From CBDFKV01 sp965249035 (GTDB lineage Bacteria > Pseudomonadota > Gammaproteobacteria > Arenicellales > Poriferihabitantaceae), in assembly GCA_965249035.1 (NCBI GenBank), contig CBDFKV010000007.1, positions 1,054,001-1,118,000 on the forward strand: a stretch of DNA of 64,000 nucleotides. The letters are read 5' to 3'. Numbering within the stretch: the first letter of the stretch is position 1; every line of letters begins with the position of its first letter. The notes under the pieces were generated by a model. The model saw nothing but the letters and a program-made list of their open reading frames with translations, ran no database searches and had not been told where the DNA came from. Positions 34,943-44,629 of this stretch are shown piece after piece. A program made the position numbers and the translations under genes.

Positions 34943-36055
34943 ATGCCTGATTTTTCGCCAGATAAGCCCTACAACGACCTGCCGCTACTGCCTCCTAAGG
35001 GTGAGCTAGAAACGCGCGCAGTTCTTAAGTGTTGTATTGAAGCGCGGGCAGCGCTGGCAGAACTTAAGCAGTTAGCCGAAAGCATGCCTAATCAGGCGGT
35101 ATTGATTAACACGATCCCGCTTTTGGAGGCGCAGGCAAGCTCTGAAATCGAGAACATTGTCACTACCTCAGATAAGCTGTTTCAATTTGCTGAGGTTGGG
35201 GGCAAACACATGGATGCCGCTACCAAGGAGGCACTACGCTACCGCACAGCGCTTTATCAAGGCTATCGTATGCTGGAAAAACGCCCTCTAAGTACAAACA
35301 TCGCGGTTGAAGTCTGTCGCACCATTAAAGATGTGAATTTGGATATTCGCCGCACGCCAGGTACTCAGTTAGTCTCCGACCGAACTAGCAAGGTCATATA
35401 TACGCCTCCTGAGGGTGAAACAATGCTGCGAGAAAAACTCGCAAACTGGGAACACTTCCTTCACGAAGAATCAAATCTCGATCCTTTGGTGCGCATGGCA
35501 GTTGGGCACTACCAATTCGAAGCCATTCACCCATTTATCGATGGCAATGGCAGGACAGGCCGCGTGCTTAACCTGCTCTATCTTGTTGAACAGGGCTTAC
35601 TTGGACAGCCCGTGCTCTATCTTTCTGGGCATATCAATCGCAGCAAAGATGAGTATTATCGACTACTGCTAAACGTGACCAAAAATGGCCAATGGGAAGA
35701 ATGGTTGCTCTATATGCTGGACGCTATTCACCAGACGGCTAACTGGACGAGCAATAAAATCGCTGCAGTACAAGATTTGGTAAAGGATACCGTCCAACAC
35801 GTGCAACAGGACGCGGCCAACATCTACAGTCGAGAATTAGTTGAGCAGCTTTTTGTTCAGCCATACTGCCGAATCGCTAATCTGGTTGATAACGGGATCG
35901 CTAAACGGCAAACCGCCTCTGTCTATTTGAAGCAGCTTTGCGATATCGGTGTATTGGAAGAATCTAAAGTTGGACGCGAAAAACTCTTTTTGCACTCGAA
36001 GTTTTTAAAGCTACTCACGCGCGACAGTAATCAATTTGAAGGCTACAAGGCGTAA
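34943..36055 (+). CDS. Fic family protein
   Basis: Fic proteins usually attach AMP (or another nucleotide group) to a target protein hydroxyl. The 370-residue protein has an N-terminal Fic/DOC_N region, the inhibitory-helix motif S66-SEI-E70-N71 placed before the core (class II Fic), and the catalytic loop HPFIDGNGRTGR starting at His196. The C-terminal about 90 residues look like a winged-helix domain (IANLVDNGIAKRQTASVYLK), so it may bind DNA and regulate itself through the upstream repeats. It is the first gene before hsdM-hsdS-(GIY-YIG)-hsdR on the same strand, with 83 bases between. Its target is unknown. Confidence 0.9.
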   Translation: MPDFSPDKPYNDLPLLPPKGELETRAVLKCCIEARAALAELKQLAESMPNQAVLINTIPLLEAQASSEIENIVTTSDKLFQFAEVGGKHMDAATKEALRYRTALYQGYRMLEKRPLSTNIAVEVCRTIKDVNLDIRRTPGTQLVSDRTSKVIYTPPEGETMLREKLANWEHFLHEESNLDPLVRMAVGHYQFEAIHPFIDGNGRTGRVLNLLYLVEQGLLGQPVLYLSGHINRSKDEYYRLLLNVTKNGQWEEWLLYMLDAIHQTANWTSNKIAAVQDLVKDTVQHVQQDAANIYSRELVEQLFVQPYCRIANLVDNGIAKRQTASVYLKQLCDIGVLEESKVGREKLFLHSKFLKLLTRDSNQFEGYKA

Positions 36056-36138
36056 AATACAAATTCATGGGGTGATAAGCAGACAATGCCTTATCTCCAG
36101 AAACAAGCAATAACAGAATAAAAAGGGTCAGGAAATAA

Positions 36139-37896
36139 ATGAACCAGCAAGCACTCTCATCCTTCATCTGGTCGGTCGCTGATCTGCTGCGTGGCGATTA
36201 CAAGCAGTCTGAATACGGCAAGGTGATTTTGCCATTTACCGTTCTACGGCGGCTGGACTGTGTTCTTGCGCCTACCAAGCAAGCAGTTTTGGCTGAAAAA
36301 GAAAAGCGTGAGAAAGCGGGACTGAACCCACAGCCCTTTATGCTCAAGAAATCCGGCCAGCATTTTTACAATACCTCCTCGCTCGATATCAAAAAGCTGA
36401 TGGGCGATCAGGACAATATCGCCGAGAATGTCTATGCCTACATCCAGGCCTTCTCACCCGAGGTGCGCGATATCTTTGAAAGCTTTGACTTTCATACTCA
36501 GGTTGATCGGCTGGCCAAAGCCAACTTGCTGTACTTGGTTACTGAAAAGTTCGCCAATATCGACCTACACCCGGACGCAGTCAGCAATGAACAAATGGGC
36601 TCAGTATTCGAAGAGTTGATTCGTAAATTCGCCGAACTCTCCAACGAAACTGCCGGGGAACACTTTACCCCGCGAGAAGTCATTCGGCTGATGGTTAATC
36701 TGTTATTTATCGAAGACGATGACGCATTAAACACGCCTGACATTATCCGCGGCATATACGACCCCACAGCTGGAACCGGCGGCATGCTTTCAGTGGCTGA
36801 GGAATATATTAACGAGCACAACCCCAGTGCGCGCCTGAATATGTACGGTCAGGAACTCAACGCCGAGTCCTACGCCATTTGCAAAGCCGACATGCTGATC
36901 AAAGGCCAAGACATTAGCCAAATCATTCACGGCAACACCTTGTCGGATGATGGACTACCGGGCAAGCGCTTTGACTACATGCTTTCCAATCCGCCATTTG
37001 GCGTTGAATGGAAAAAGATTCAGCAGGAAATTAGAAACGAACACGAGCAGGACGGCTACAACGGTCGTTTTGGCCCCGGCTTGCCGCGCGTCAGTGATGG
37101 CTCTTTGCTGTTCCTGATGCATCTGATTGCCAAGATGCGCCCAACTAAAGACGGCGGTAGCCGCTTTGGCATAGTGCTCAACGGCTCGCCCCTGTTCACC
37201 GGCAACGCGGGCAGCGGTGAAAGCGAGATTCGCCGTTACGTGTTGGAGAACGACTTACTGGAAGCCATCATCGGTTTGCCAACCGATATGTTCTACAACA
37301 CCGGCATCAGCACCTATATCTGGATCGTTACCAACCGCAAGCCAAAACACCGCAAGGGCAAAGTACAGTTGATTGACGCCAGTGCGATGTGGCAAAAGAT
37401 GCGAAAAAGCCTCGGCAGTAAGCGCAAGCAATTGAGCAACGACCACATTGCTGAGATTACAGATTTGTTTCGTGAAGCCAAAGAAGCCAGTGTTAAAGAT
37501 GATTCCGGCGCTGATATTCCCATTAGCCGCATTTTCAAAACAAGTGATTTTGGCTACCAGACCATTACGGTTGAACGCCCGCTACGCGATGACGCGGGCG
37601 AGCCGGCATTAGAAACGCGAGGTAAAAACAAAGGCCAGCCCAAACCCAACGCGAAACTGCGCGATACCGAAAAAGTGCCGCTGGACGAAGATATGGACGC
37701 CTATTTTCAACGAGAAGTCGCACCGCACGTCCCGGATGCCTGGATTGATCACGATAAAACTAAGATCGGCTACGAAATCCCGTTCAACCGTCATTTCTAT
37801 GTGTTCAAGCCACCGCGAGAGTTGGATGAGATCGACGCAGAATTGAAAGGGGTGACCGATCGGATCGTCGCCATGATTGGGGCGCTTTCGCAATGA
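36139..37896 (+). CDS. hsdM: Type I restriction-modification methyltransferase subunit
   Basis: HsdM is the N6-adenine methyltransferase of a type I restriction-modification complex. The 585-residue protein has an N-terminal HsdM_N helical region, the SAM-binding motif DPTAGTGGMLSVA and the catalytic NPPF (residues 284-287). An AGGA site lies before the ATG. Its stop overlaps the hsdS start by 4 bases (ATGA), coupling expression of the two. Confidence 0.95.
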   Translation: MNQQALSSFIWSVADLLRGDYKQSEYGKVILPFTVLRRLDCVLAPTKQAVLAEKEKREKAGLNPQPFMLKKSGQHFYNTSSLDIKKLMGDQDNIAENVYAYIQAFSPEVRDIFESFDFHTQVDRLAKANLLYLVTEKFANIDLHPDAVSNEQMGSVFEELIRKFAELSNETAGEHFTPREVIRLMVNLLFIEDDDALNTPDIIRGIYDPTAGTGGMLSVAEEYINEHNPSARLNMYGQELNAESYAICKADMLIKGQDISQIIHGNTLSDDGLPGKRFDYMLSNPPFGVEWKKIQQEIRNEHEQDGYNGRFGPGLPRVSDGSLLFLMHLIAKMRPTKDGGSRFGIVLNGSPLFTGNAGSGESEIRRYVLENDLLEAIIGLPTDMFYNTGISTYIWIVTNRKPKHRKGKVQLIDASAMWQKMRKSLGSKRKQLSNDHIAEITDLFREAKEASVKDDSGADIPISRIFKTSDFGYQTITVERPLRDDAGEPALETRGKNKGQPKPNAKLRDTEKVPLDEDMDAYFQREVAPHVPDAWIDHDKTKIGYEIPFNRHFYVFKPPRELDEIDAELKGVTDRIVAMIGALSQ

Positions 37897-39254
37897 ATTT
37901 GGCGAAGTATATCGACACTAAAGACAGTGGCGTAGAATGGTTGGGCAAAATTCCGCGCCATTGGTCTATGAAAGAACTGAAATACGTTTGCACGAACCAG
38001 CCGAGCAACGTAGATAAAAAGACAAAAGAAGGTGAAGAAGTTGTTTCGCTCTGCAACTACACTGACGTTTACTACAACGACCGGATTACGCCTGAACTTT
38101 CATTGATGCGGGCAAGTGCGACAGACGACCAGATACAAAAATTTACGCTACGTGCTGACGACGTCATCATTACAAAGGATTCAGAGTCAGCAGACGACAT
38201 TGCGATTTCAACGTACGTCCCAGAGAACATGCCGGGTGTTGTGTGTGGTTACCACCTCGCGATGATTCGCCCAACCGAAGGTACATGCGGGCTATTCATC
38301 AAACGACTTTTCGATTCGGTCTACGTTCAGTCGAAAGTAGCAACTCTCGCGAACGGACTGACGCGGGTGGGATTGAGCCACGCCGCTGTCGGCGGTCTCG
38401 AACTACCAATTCCACCGGAAGACGAGCAAAAGGCGATCTCGTCATTCCTTGATATGGAAACGTCAAAGATCGACGCTTTGGTGTCGGAGCAGCGTTGTTT
38501 GATGGAGCTGCTGAAGGAAAAACGTCAGGCGGTCATTAGTCACGCGGTCACCAAAGGCCTGAACCCCGAAACCCCCATGAAACCCTCCGGCATCCAATGG
38601 CTCGGCGATGTCCCGCAACATTGGAAAATCAAGCGATTAGGCCACGCTGGTCAAGTTCAGAACGGTCTGAACATTGGTGGAGAGGCGTTTGGATCAGGCG
38701 ATCCCTTTGTCAGCTACGGGGATGTTTATAAAAATGCGAACGTACCCGAAATACCATCGGGGCTTGTTCAGAGTACTCAAGAAGATCAGGCGAAATTCAG
38801 TCTAGAGGTTGGAGACGTCCTATTTACCCGGACTTCTGAAACTGTTGACGACATCGGCGTTGCATCAACTTGTCTATGCTCAATTCCACGCTCAACTTTT
38901 GCCGGATTCCTAATTCGGCTTAGGCCAAATGCAGACACTCTGGACCCGCGATACTCGACCTATCTATTCAGGAACCAAGGAGTGCAGGGGCACTTTTCTG
39001 GAACTATGAATATGGTTACTCGGGCGTCTTTGAGTCAGGACATATTGAAGATGCTGCCGATTTGCATTCCGCCGCTTGGAGAGCAACGGATGATTGCAGC
39101 ATTCATTAACGAGAAAGTCGAACTATTCCGTGATCTTATCACGGAGGCCGAACGAGCCATCGAACTGCTACAGGAACGCCGCACCGCCCTGATCTCCGCA
39201 GCCGTCACAGGCAAAATCGACGTTCGCAACTATCAACCAGGGAAAGCCACATGA
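37893..39254 (+). CDS. hsdS: Type I restriction specificity subunit
   Basis: HsdS recognises the two halves of the DNA target for methylation and cleavage. The 453-residue protein has two target-recognition domains with internal symmetry: WLGKIPRHWSMKELKYV near the N-terminus and WLGDVPQHWKIKRLGHAG near residue 230, each followed by a variable region and a conserved coiled-coil (IDALVSEQRCLMELLKEKRQ; ELLQERRTALISAAVTGKID). The recognition sequence cannot be read from this. Both halves are intact. Confidence 0.93.
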   Translation: MNLAKYIDTKDSGVEWLGKIPRHWSMKELKYVCTNQPSNVDKKTKEGEEVVSLCNYTDVYYNDRITPELSLMRASATDDQIQKFTLRADDVIITKDSESADDIAISTYVPENMPGVVCGYHLAMIRPTEGTCGLFIKRLFDSVYVQSKVATLANGLTRVGLSHAAVGGLELPIPPEDEQKAISSFLDMETSKIDALVSEQRCLMELLKEKRQAVISHAVTKGLNPETPMKPSGIQWLGDVPQHWKIKRLGHAGQVQNGLNIGGEAFGSGDPFVSYGDVYKNANVPEIPSGLVQSTQEDQAKFSLEVGDVLFTRTSETVDDIGVASTCLCSIPRSTFAGFLIRLRPNADTLDPRYSTYLFRNQGVQGHFSGTMNMVTRASLSQDILKMLPICIPPLGEQRMIAAFINEKVELFRDLITEAERAIELLQERRTALISAAVTGKIDVRNYQPGKAT

Positions 39255-40114
39255 GTTCAACTCCGAAAACCATTCAGATTTTTTTGCCCGGCGGTGATCC
39301 GCAGGGCATTCGCGTCGCCGAAATCACCACGCGCATTGTGCAAGTGATTGACGTGCCACGTAGCTTGCTTTCTGAATTTATCAACACGTCTGAAAGTGAC
39401 CAGGTCGCGGTTTATTTTTTATTCGGTGAAAATGATGAGGGCGATCAAACCGTTTATATTGGTCAGACCGGAAACTTGCGTGACCGCCTCAAAAAGCATA
39501 ACAAAGACAAAGACTTCTGGGAGCGCGCGTTTGTGGTGGTCTCTCGCACCAATAGCCTGACCCAAACCCACGCTTTATTTCTGGAATGGCATTGCCTCAA
39601 AGCAGCCAGAAAAGCGGCACGCTATACGGATGAAAACGGTAATAGTGGCAGCAAGCCACACACCCCAGCGCCGCTCGAAGCCGACTGTTTTGAAATCTTT
39701 GATACCGCCAAAACTTTGTTGGCAACCTTGGGTTTTCCAGTATTTGACGCAGTGGCCAGTGCAGCAAAAGCTAGAAGTGATAAGGATTTATTCTATTGCA
39801 CTTCTGCCGGCACCAACGGCAAAGGGCTGTATACTTCTGAGGGATTTGTTGTACTTAAGGGTTCTGTAGGGCGCCGTGCCGATGTACCTTCAATTGTCGG
39901 AACTGCGGGTGCGCGGCTGCGGCAGCGGCTTATTGATAGTGGTGTGATGCTTGAGGAAGGTGAAACTGTCGTGTTCCAAAAAGATCATCTGTTTCGTTCA
40001 CCGAGTATGGCGGCGCTATCTTTATTAGGCCGCACAGCCAACGGGTGGGTCGAATGGAAAAGTAGCAATGGTGAAACACTGCACGCGCTAAAACGCCAAA
40101 CGGACGAATCATAA
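39251..40114 (+). CDS. GIY-YIG nuclease family protein with DUF4357 tail
   Basis: This 287-residue protein sits between hsdS and hsdR, overlapping hsdS by 4 bases. The middle holds a GIY-YIG-type nuclease core: VAVYFLFG (about 53-59), VYIGQTGNLRDRLKKHN (68-84, Arg77) and the acidic Glu112 in FLEWHCLKAAR. The C-terminal about 110 residues (DLFYCTSAGTNGKGLYTSEG onward) match the DUF4357 type that often accompanies such domains. The layout suggests a DNA-cutting accessory to the restriction system. The role within type I systems is not established to my knowledge. Confidence 0.85.
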   Translation: MSSTPKTIQIFLPGGDPQGIRVAEITTRIVQVIDVPRSLLSEFINTSESDQVAVYFLFGENDEGDQTVYIGQTGNLRDRLKKHNKDKDFWERAFVVVSRTNSLTQTHALFLEWHCLKAARKAARYTDENGNSGSKPHTPAPLEADCFEIFDTAKTLLATLGFPVFDAVASAAKARSDKDLFYCTSAGTNGKGLYTSEGFVVLKGSVGRRADVPSIVGTAGARLRQRLIDSGVMLEEGETVVFQKDHLFRSPSMAALSLLGRTANGWVEWKSSNGETLHALKRQTDES

Positions 40115-40127
40115 GGGAACAATTGCC

Positions 40128-43100
40128 ATGAGCCTTCATAACGAAATTGAGTTTGAAAACGATATCTGTGCTCATCTGGTGGCGAACGGCTGGCTATATG
40201 CCGAAAATGATGCGGCTGACTATGATCGTCAACTTGCACTGTTTCCCGCGGATGTGCTGGCGTGGATACAGGAAACCCAGACCGATGCCTGGGAAGTACT
40301 CACTAAGAATCACGGCAACGCGGCCAGTCAGACACTATTGAAGCGGCTGCGTGATTCGCTTAACAACGATGGCGCGCTGTCCATTTTACGCCACGGCTTT
40401 GATGTGCTGGGCATGCGCAGTAAAGTCAGAATGGCGCAGTTTAAACCTGCTCTGGCGATGAATGCGGACATTATGCAGCGCTACGCTGCCAACCGCCTGC
40501 GTGTAGTTCGACAAGTGCATTATTCCGTGCACAATGAGCTTAATATTGATTTGGTGCTGTTCCTGAATGGCATACCTGTCGCTACCGCTGAGCTGAAAAC
40601 CGACTTTACCCAGAGCATTGGCGACGCGGTGGATCAGTATCGTGCTGATCGTTTGCCCAAACAAAAAGGCAAAAGTACCGAACCCTTGCTCGCCTTTAGC
40701 AGCGGCGCTCTGGTGCATTTTGCGGTGAGCAGCAGTGAAGTGATGATGGCCACCGAACTGCTCGGCCCTAAAACGTTCTTTTTGCCATTTAATCAGGGCG
40801 ATGGTGGAGCAGCGGGCAACCCGCTTAATCCCAATGGTCACAAAACCGCTTATCTTTGGGAGCAGGTTTGGCAGCGTGATAGCTGGCTGGATATTTTGGG
40901 CCGCTATTTGCTGGCCGAGCGGGATGAGAAAAAGCAAATAAAAACCATCATATTTCCGCGCTTTCATCAGCTGGATGTCACCCGACAACTATCGTCTGCG
41001 GTATTCAATGAAGGTGCTGGTAGCAAGTATTTGATTCAACATTCGGCGGGCAGTGGCAAAACCAATTCAATCGCCTGGACGGCGCATTTCTTCAGTGATC
41101 TGCACGATACCAACGATCAAAAAGTCTTTGATTCGGTGATCGTGGTGTCTGACCGCAACGTCATCGATGGCCAGCTACGCGAAGCGATAGAAGAATTTGA
41201 ACGCACCAAGGGAGTGGTGGCAACCATTCGGGGTAAGTCGGGCAGCAAAAGTGCGGAACTAGCCAAAGCGCTGTCTGGCGATAAAAAAATTGTGGTGTGT
41301 ACCATTCAGACCTTTCCCTTTGCGTTGGAAGCAGTTCGTGAGCTGGCGGCGACAGAAGGTAAACAATTTGCTGTGATTGCGGATGAAGCCCATTCATCAC
41401 AATCTGGACAAGCAGCTTCAAAGCTTAAGCAAGTGCTCTCAGCTCAAGAGCAAGCCGAACTGGAAGATGGTGGCGAAGTCAGTGCTGAGGATATGCTGGC
41501 CGCGCAAATGGCGGCGAAGGCGAATGATAGCGGCATTACCTACGTTGCATTTACCGCCACACCGAAAGCCAAAACCATGGAATTATTTGGCCGCTTGCCC
41601 GACCCCAGCAAGCCAAAGGGGAAAGGCAATTTGCCAGAGCCATTTCATATCTATTCAATGCAGCAAGCCATTGAAGAGAAATTCATCTTGGATGTGCTGG
41701 AAAACTATACGTCTTATTCACTGGCGTTCAAGCTGGCCAATGACGGTCAGGAATATGATCATACAGAAGTTGAGCAAGGGGAAGCCACCAAGGCTTTGAT
41801 GCGCTGGGTTCGGCTGCACCCCTACAATATTTCGCAGAAAGTTAAGATTGTTGTCGAACATTACCGTGAAATCGTATCCAGCCTGCTTGAGGGCAAAGCA
41901 AAAGCCATGGTTGTGGTCGGTAGTCGGCTTGAGGCCGTGCGCTGGCAGATAGCGATGAATCAATATATCGCTGAACAGGGCTACGCAATCGGCAGCATCG
42001 TGGCGTTTTCTGGTGAGGTGAATGACAAAGAATCTGGGCCAGAGCCTTTCAAAGAAACCAGCCCGGAAATGAATCCAGCGCTCAATGGGCGCGATATTCG
42101 TGAAGCCTTTAAAGGCGATGAATATAAAATCTTATTGGTGGCGAACAAATTCCAGACGGGTTTTGATCAGCCACTGTTGTGTGCGATGTACGTCGATAAA
42201 CGTCTGGCGGGGATTCAGGCTGTGCAAACGCTATCCAGGCTAAACCGCAGCTATCCGGGCAAAGAAACCACCTTTGTGCTCGACTTCGTAAATAAGACGG
42301 ATGAAGTGTTGGAGGCATTTAAAACCTACTATACCACTGCAACCCTCGAAGACGTGACCGACCCCAATATCGTGCTCGATTTGCGCGCCAAACTGGATGC
42401 CACGGGGTTTTATGATGAGCATGAGATAGAACGTGTGGTGGCGATAGAACTTGACGAACATGCCACTCAGAAGCAACTGGAGGCGGCTATTATTCCGGTC
42501 GCTGATCGGTTGGTTAAACAATTTGCCGCGGCCAAGGAGCGCCACCGGTGGTTTGAAGAAAATGGTGACAAGAAAGGTGCAGAAGCCGCGCGCGACAGCA
42601 TGAATGCCTTGTTCTTGTTTCGAGCAGATGTCAGCACTTATCAACGTGCATATACCTTCTTGTCGCAGATTTTTGACTATGGAAATACCGATTTTGAGAA
42701 GCGGTTTATTTTCTTCAAGTATCTGTTAAAGCTGCTTAAATTTGGACGTGAGCGTGAAGGCGTCGATTTATCTGACGTAACATTATCCCACCATACCCTG
42801 CGCAATAAAGGTAAGCAGAAAATGCTGCTCAAGGGTGAAGAATACCCAACGCTAACACCAATGACCGAACTCGGATCAGGTGAAGTCAGGGAACCAGAAA
42901 AAGCCTATCTAGCCGAAATAATTGAGCGATTGAACGACCTCTTTGGTAGCGATACGACGGACGGTGATCAGCTATCCTATGCGCGCACCCTGGCTGAGAA
43001 AACGATGGAATCAAAAACGCTCAGGAAACAAGCCGCTAGTAACAGCAAAGAGCAATTCTCTACGTCGCCAGATTTAACCCAACAGATCTTGGAAGCGATC

Positions 43101-43232
43101 ATAGATAGCATGGATGCGCAGGGTGAGCTGAGTAAACAAGCACTCAATTCGCCTGAAATTCAAAACGGTTTGAAAAGACTGATGCTGGATCGACTGGGTT
43201 TGTATGAGTCGCTGAGAGGCGCTTCCAGTTAG
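40128..43232 (+). CDS. hsdR: Type I restriction endonuclease subunit R
   Basis: HsdR translocates and cuts unmodified DNA. The 1,034-residue protein has an N-terminal nuclease domain (LVLFLNGIPVATAELKTD, the E-x-K site), a superfamily 2 translocase with Walker A AGSGKT (residues 307-312) and DEAH (419-422), motif TFTATPK-like VAFTATPKAK, and a C-terminal helical domain for HsdM/HsdS contact. No frameshift is visible, so the system appears functional. It is the last gene of the operon. Confidence 0.95.
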   Translation: MSLHNEIEFENDICAHLVANGWLYAENDAADYDRQLALFPADVLAWIQETQTDAWEVLTKNHGNAASQTLLKRLRDSLNNDGALSILRHGFDVLGMRSKVRMAQFKPALAMNADIMQRYAANRLRVVRQVHYSVHNELNIDLVLFLNGIPVATAELKTDFTQSIGDAVDQYRADRLPKQKGKSTEPLLAFSSGALVHFAVSSSEVMMATELLGPKTFFLPFNQGDGGAAGNPLNPNGHKTAYLWEQVWQRDSWLDILGRYLLAERDEKKQIKTIIFPRFHQLDVTRQLSSAVFNEGAGSKYLIQHSAGSGKTNSIAWTAHFFSDLHDTNDQKVFDSVIVVSDRNVIDGQLREAIEEFERTKGVVATIRGKSGSKSAELAKALSGDKKIVVCTIQTFPFALEAVRELAATEGKQFAVIADEAHSSQSGQAASKLKQVLSAQEQAELEDGGEVSAEDMLAAQMAAKANDSGITYVAFTATPKAKTMELFGRLPDPSKPKGKGNLPEPFHIYSMQQAIEEKFILDVLENYTSYSLAFKLANDGQEYDHTEVEQGEATKALMRWVRLHPYNISQKVKIVVEHYREIVSSLLEGKAKAMVVVGSRLEAVRWQIAMNQYIAEQGYAIGSIVAFSGEVNDKESGPEPFKETSPEMNPALNGRDIREAFKGDEYKILLVANKFQTGFDQPLLCAMYVDKRLAGIQAVQTLSRLNRSYPGKETTFVLDFVNKTDEVLEAFKTYYTTATLEDVTDPNIVLDLRAKLDATGFYDEHEIERVVAIELDEHATQKQLEAAIIPVADRLVKQFAAAKERHRWFEENGDKKGAEAARDSMNALFLFRADVSTYQRAYTFLSQIFDYGNTDFEKRFIFFKYLLKLLKFGREREGVDLSDVTLSHHTLRNKGKQKMLLKGEEYPTLTPMTELGSGEVREPEKAYLAEIIERLNDLFGSDTTDGDQLSYARTLAEKTMESKTLRKQAASNSKEQFSTSPDLTQQILEAIIDSMDAQGELSKQALNSPEIQNGLKRLMLDRLGLYESLRGASS

Positions 43233-43292
43233 CCTCAGTTTTTTATGCTTCCAATTTAACTAACACAGTGCTGCTCACGGTAAGTGTATTGG

Positions 43293-44327
43293 TTACAGCT
43301 CCGCTATCTTGTCCGACAGATTTTCCGTGCGAAGGTGGGTATAGCGTTTTAACATCTGCATCGACTTATGCCCAGTAATCGAAGAGACTTCTTGATCTGA
43401 CAAACCAGCCTCAACAAAACGACTCGTTGCTTCATGCCTTAAATCGTGAAATCGAAGATCTTGTATTCCGGCGCGTTTTAGCGCCGCTACCCAAACAAGG
43501 TTAATTGTGTAGGGCCGACGTTTTCCATCCCTACCCGGCTCACCATAAAACAGCAATTGGGTATTTAATGGGCGAATCGGGAAATCGACTGCTTGCCGAA
43601 GTGTATCAACCGCTTTATTACTCAGTGGTACAGTTCGAACACAGTTATTCTTTGTATCAGGCAAAAATACTGTTTTTTTGGCCAAATTAACCTGATCCCG
43701 TGTGAGCGAAAGGATTTCGCCTTGGCGCATTCCTGTATACAGAGCTATGCGAACAATCAAACCTAGAAACGGATTACTGTGCTGATCGCAGGCGCTGAGC
43801 AGCCTTTCTTCCTCATCACCATTTAGTCTACGATTTCGCCCTTCTCCAGGGCTTGGCTTTCGAACATTCATAACAGGATTTACCACTAGCCCAAGCCCCC
43901 ATTCGCGAATGGCGATAGTAAATAGATGGCTTAGGAGCGCGAGATCAAGCCTAACTGTATTATTACTTTTACCTTCCGAAATACGCTTGTCCCGATATTT
44001 GGCAATTGATTCAGTGCTAAGCGCCGCTAAACTGTAACTACCCAGTTCAGTTTTAAGGTGGGCTGCCCTACCAAGCTCTCGCACCTGGGTAGACTTTTTC
44101 TTCGTAGTTGTGACTTCTTTGGTATATCGATCTAGCGCGTTGGCAAGCGTATATTTTTCAGACTGGCTTCGCGGAACGTAGATACCCCTGATAATTTCGT
44201 CTTCGGTGGTTCTAGCCCAGTTCTCGGCATCCCGTTTTACTCGAAATGTTTTAGAGACCGTTGGCCAACCTTTTCGGCGGATGAGTGCCTTCCAATTTCC
44301 TCCCGAATTCTTGGTGATCGTAGCCAT
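43293..44327 (-). CDS. Tyrosine-type site-specific integrase
   Basis: This 344-residue recombinase has an N-terminal DNA-binding domain and the catalytic set R201 (YTGMRQGEILSL), H294-xx-R297 (FHDLRHEATSRF), H320 (SSITGH) and nucleophile Tyr329 (LKRYTHLR). It reads toward the restriction genes and ends 61 bases from hsdR. It begins 135 bases from the 3' end of tRNA-Phe, the usual integration target of this family, which suggests that the fic-hsd block entered here as an island. Confidence 0.93.
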   Translation of the reverse strand: MATITKNSGGNWKALIRRKGWPTVSKTFRVKRDAENWARTTEDEIIRGIYVPRSQSEKYTLANALDRYTKEVTTTKKKSTQVRELGRAAHLKTELGSYSLAALSTESIAKYRDKRISEGKSNNTVRLDLALLSHLFTIAIREWGLGLVVNPVMNVRKPSPGEGRNRRLNGDEEERLLSACDQHSNPFLGLIVRIALYTGMRQGEILSLTRDQVNLAKKTVFLPDTKNNCVRTVPLSNKAVDTLRQAVDFPIRPLNTQLLFYGEPGRDGKRRPYTINLVWVAALKRAGIQDLRFHDLRHEATSRFVEAGLSDQEVSSITGHKSMQMLKRYTHLRTENLSDKIAEL

Positions 44328-44461
44328 ATCGTACCTCTCTTATGCCTGTGAGCGGCTAGCTAGTGTACCAAATTTGTACCTAGAGAAGTATTTTAGACTA
44401 GATCAAGCAGTATAAGAAAGAGGTTATTAAACATAACCTATTGTTTTTATTGTGTTTTAAA

Positions 44462-44537
44462 TGGTGGCCAGGGACAGAATCGAACTGCCGACACGGGGAT
44501 TTTCAGTCCCCTGCTCTACCGACTGAGCTACCTGGCC
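44462..44537 (-). tRNA. tRNA-Phe (anticodon GAA)
   Basis: This is a 76-nt cloverleaf with encoded CCA. The anticodon loop ACTGAAAAT gives GAA, and the TpsiC arm reads GTTCGATTC. The gene appears intact. The integrase lies on its 3' side, so this is the probable attachment site, and its promoter is at 44585-44613. Confidence 0.97.
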
Positions 44538-44584
44538 ATTTTGCGTGATTGAACGCTTGGGCGTGCTGCCCGACAGGAGGCGGG

Positions 44585-44613
44585 ATTAAAGACGAGCGCG
44601 TGCTTTCTGTCAA
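44585..44613 (-). promoter_or_regulatory. Promoter of tRNA-Phe
   Basis: On the minus strand a consensus -35 TTGACA (44613-44608), a 17-bp spacer and a -10 TTTAAT (44590-44585) are followed by a G/C-rich discriminator, CCCGCCTCC. The discriminator is typical of stringently controlled stable-RNA promoters. IS copy 2 and its target duplication start directly upstream, at 44614. Confidence 0.85.
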
Positions 44614-44629
44614 GTAGTATTGCTCTGGG
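44614..44629. repeat. 16-bp target duplication of IS copy 2 (left)
   Basis: GTAGTATTGCTCTGGG stands directly before the element and again after it at 46018-46033. It abuts the -35 box of the tRNA-Phe promoter. Confidence 0.95.
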
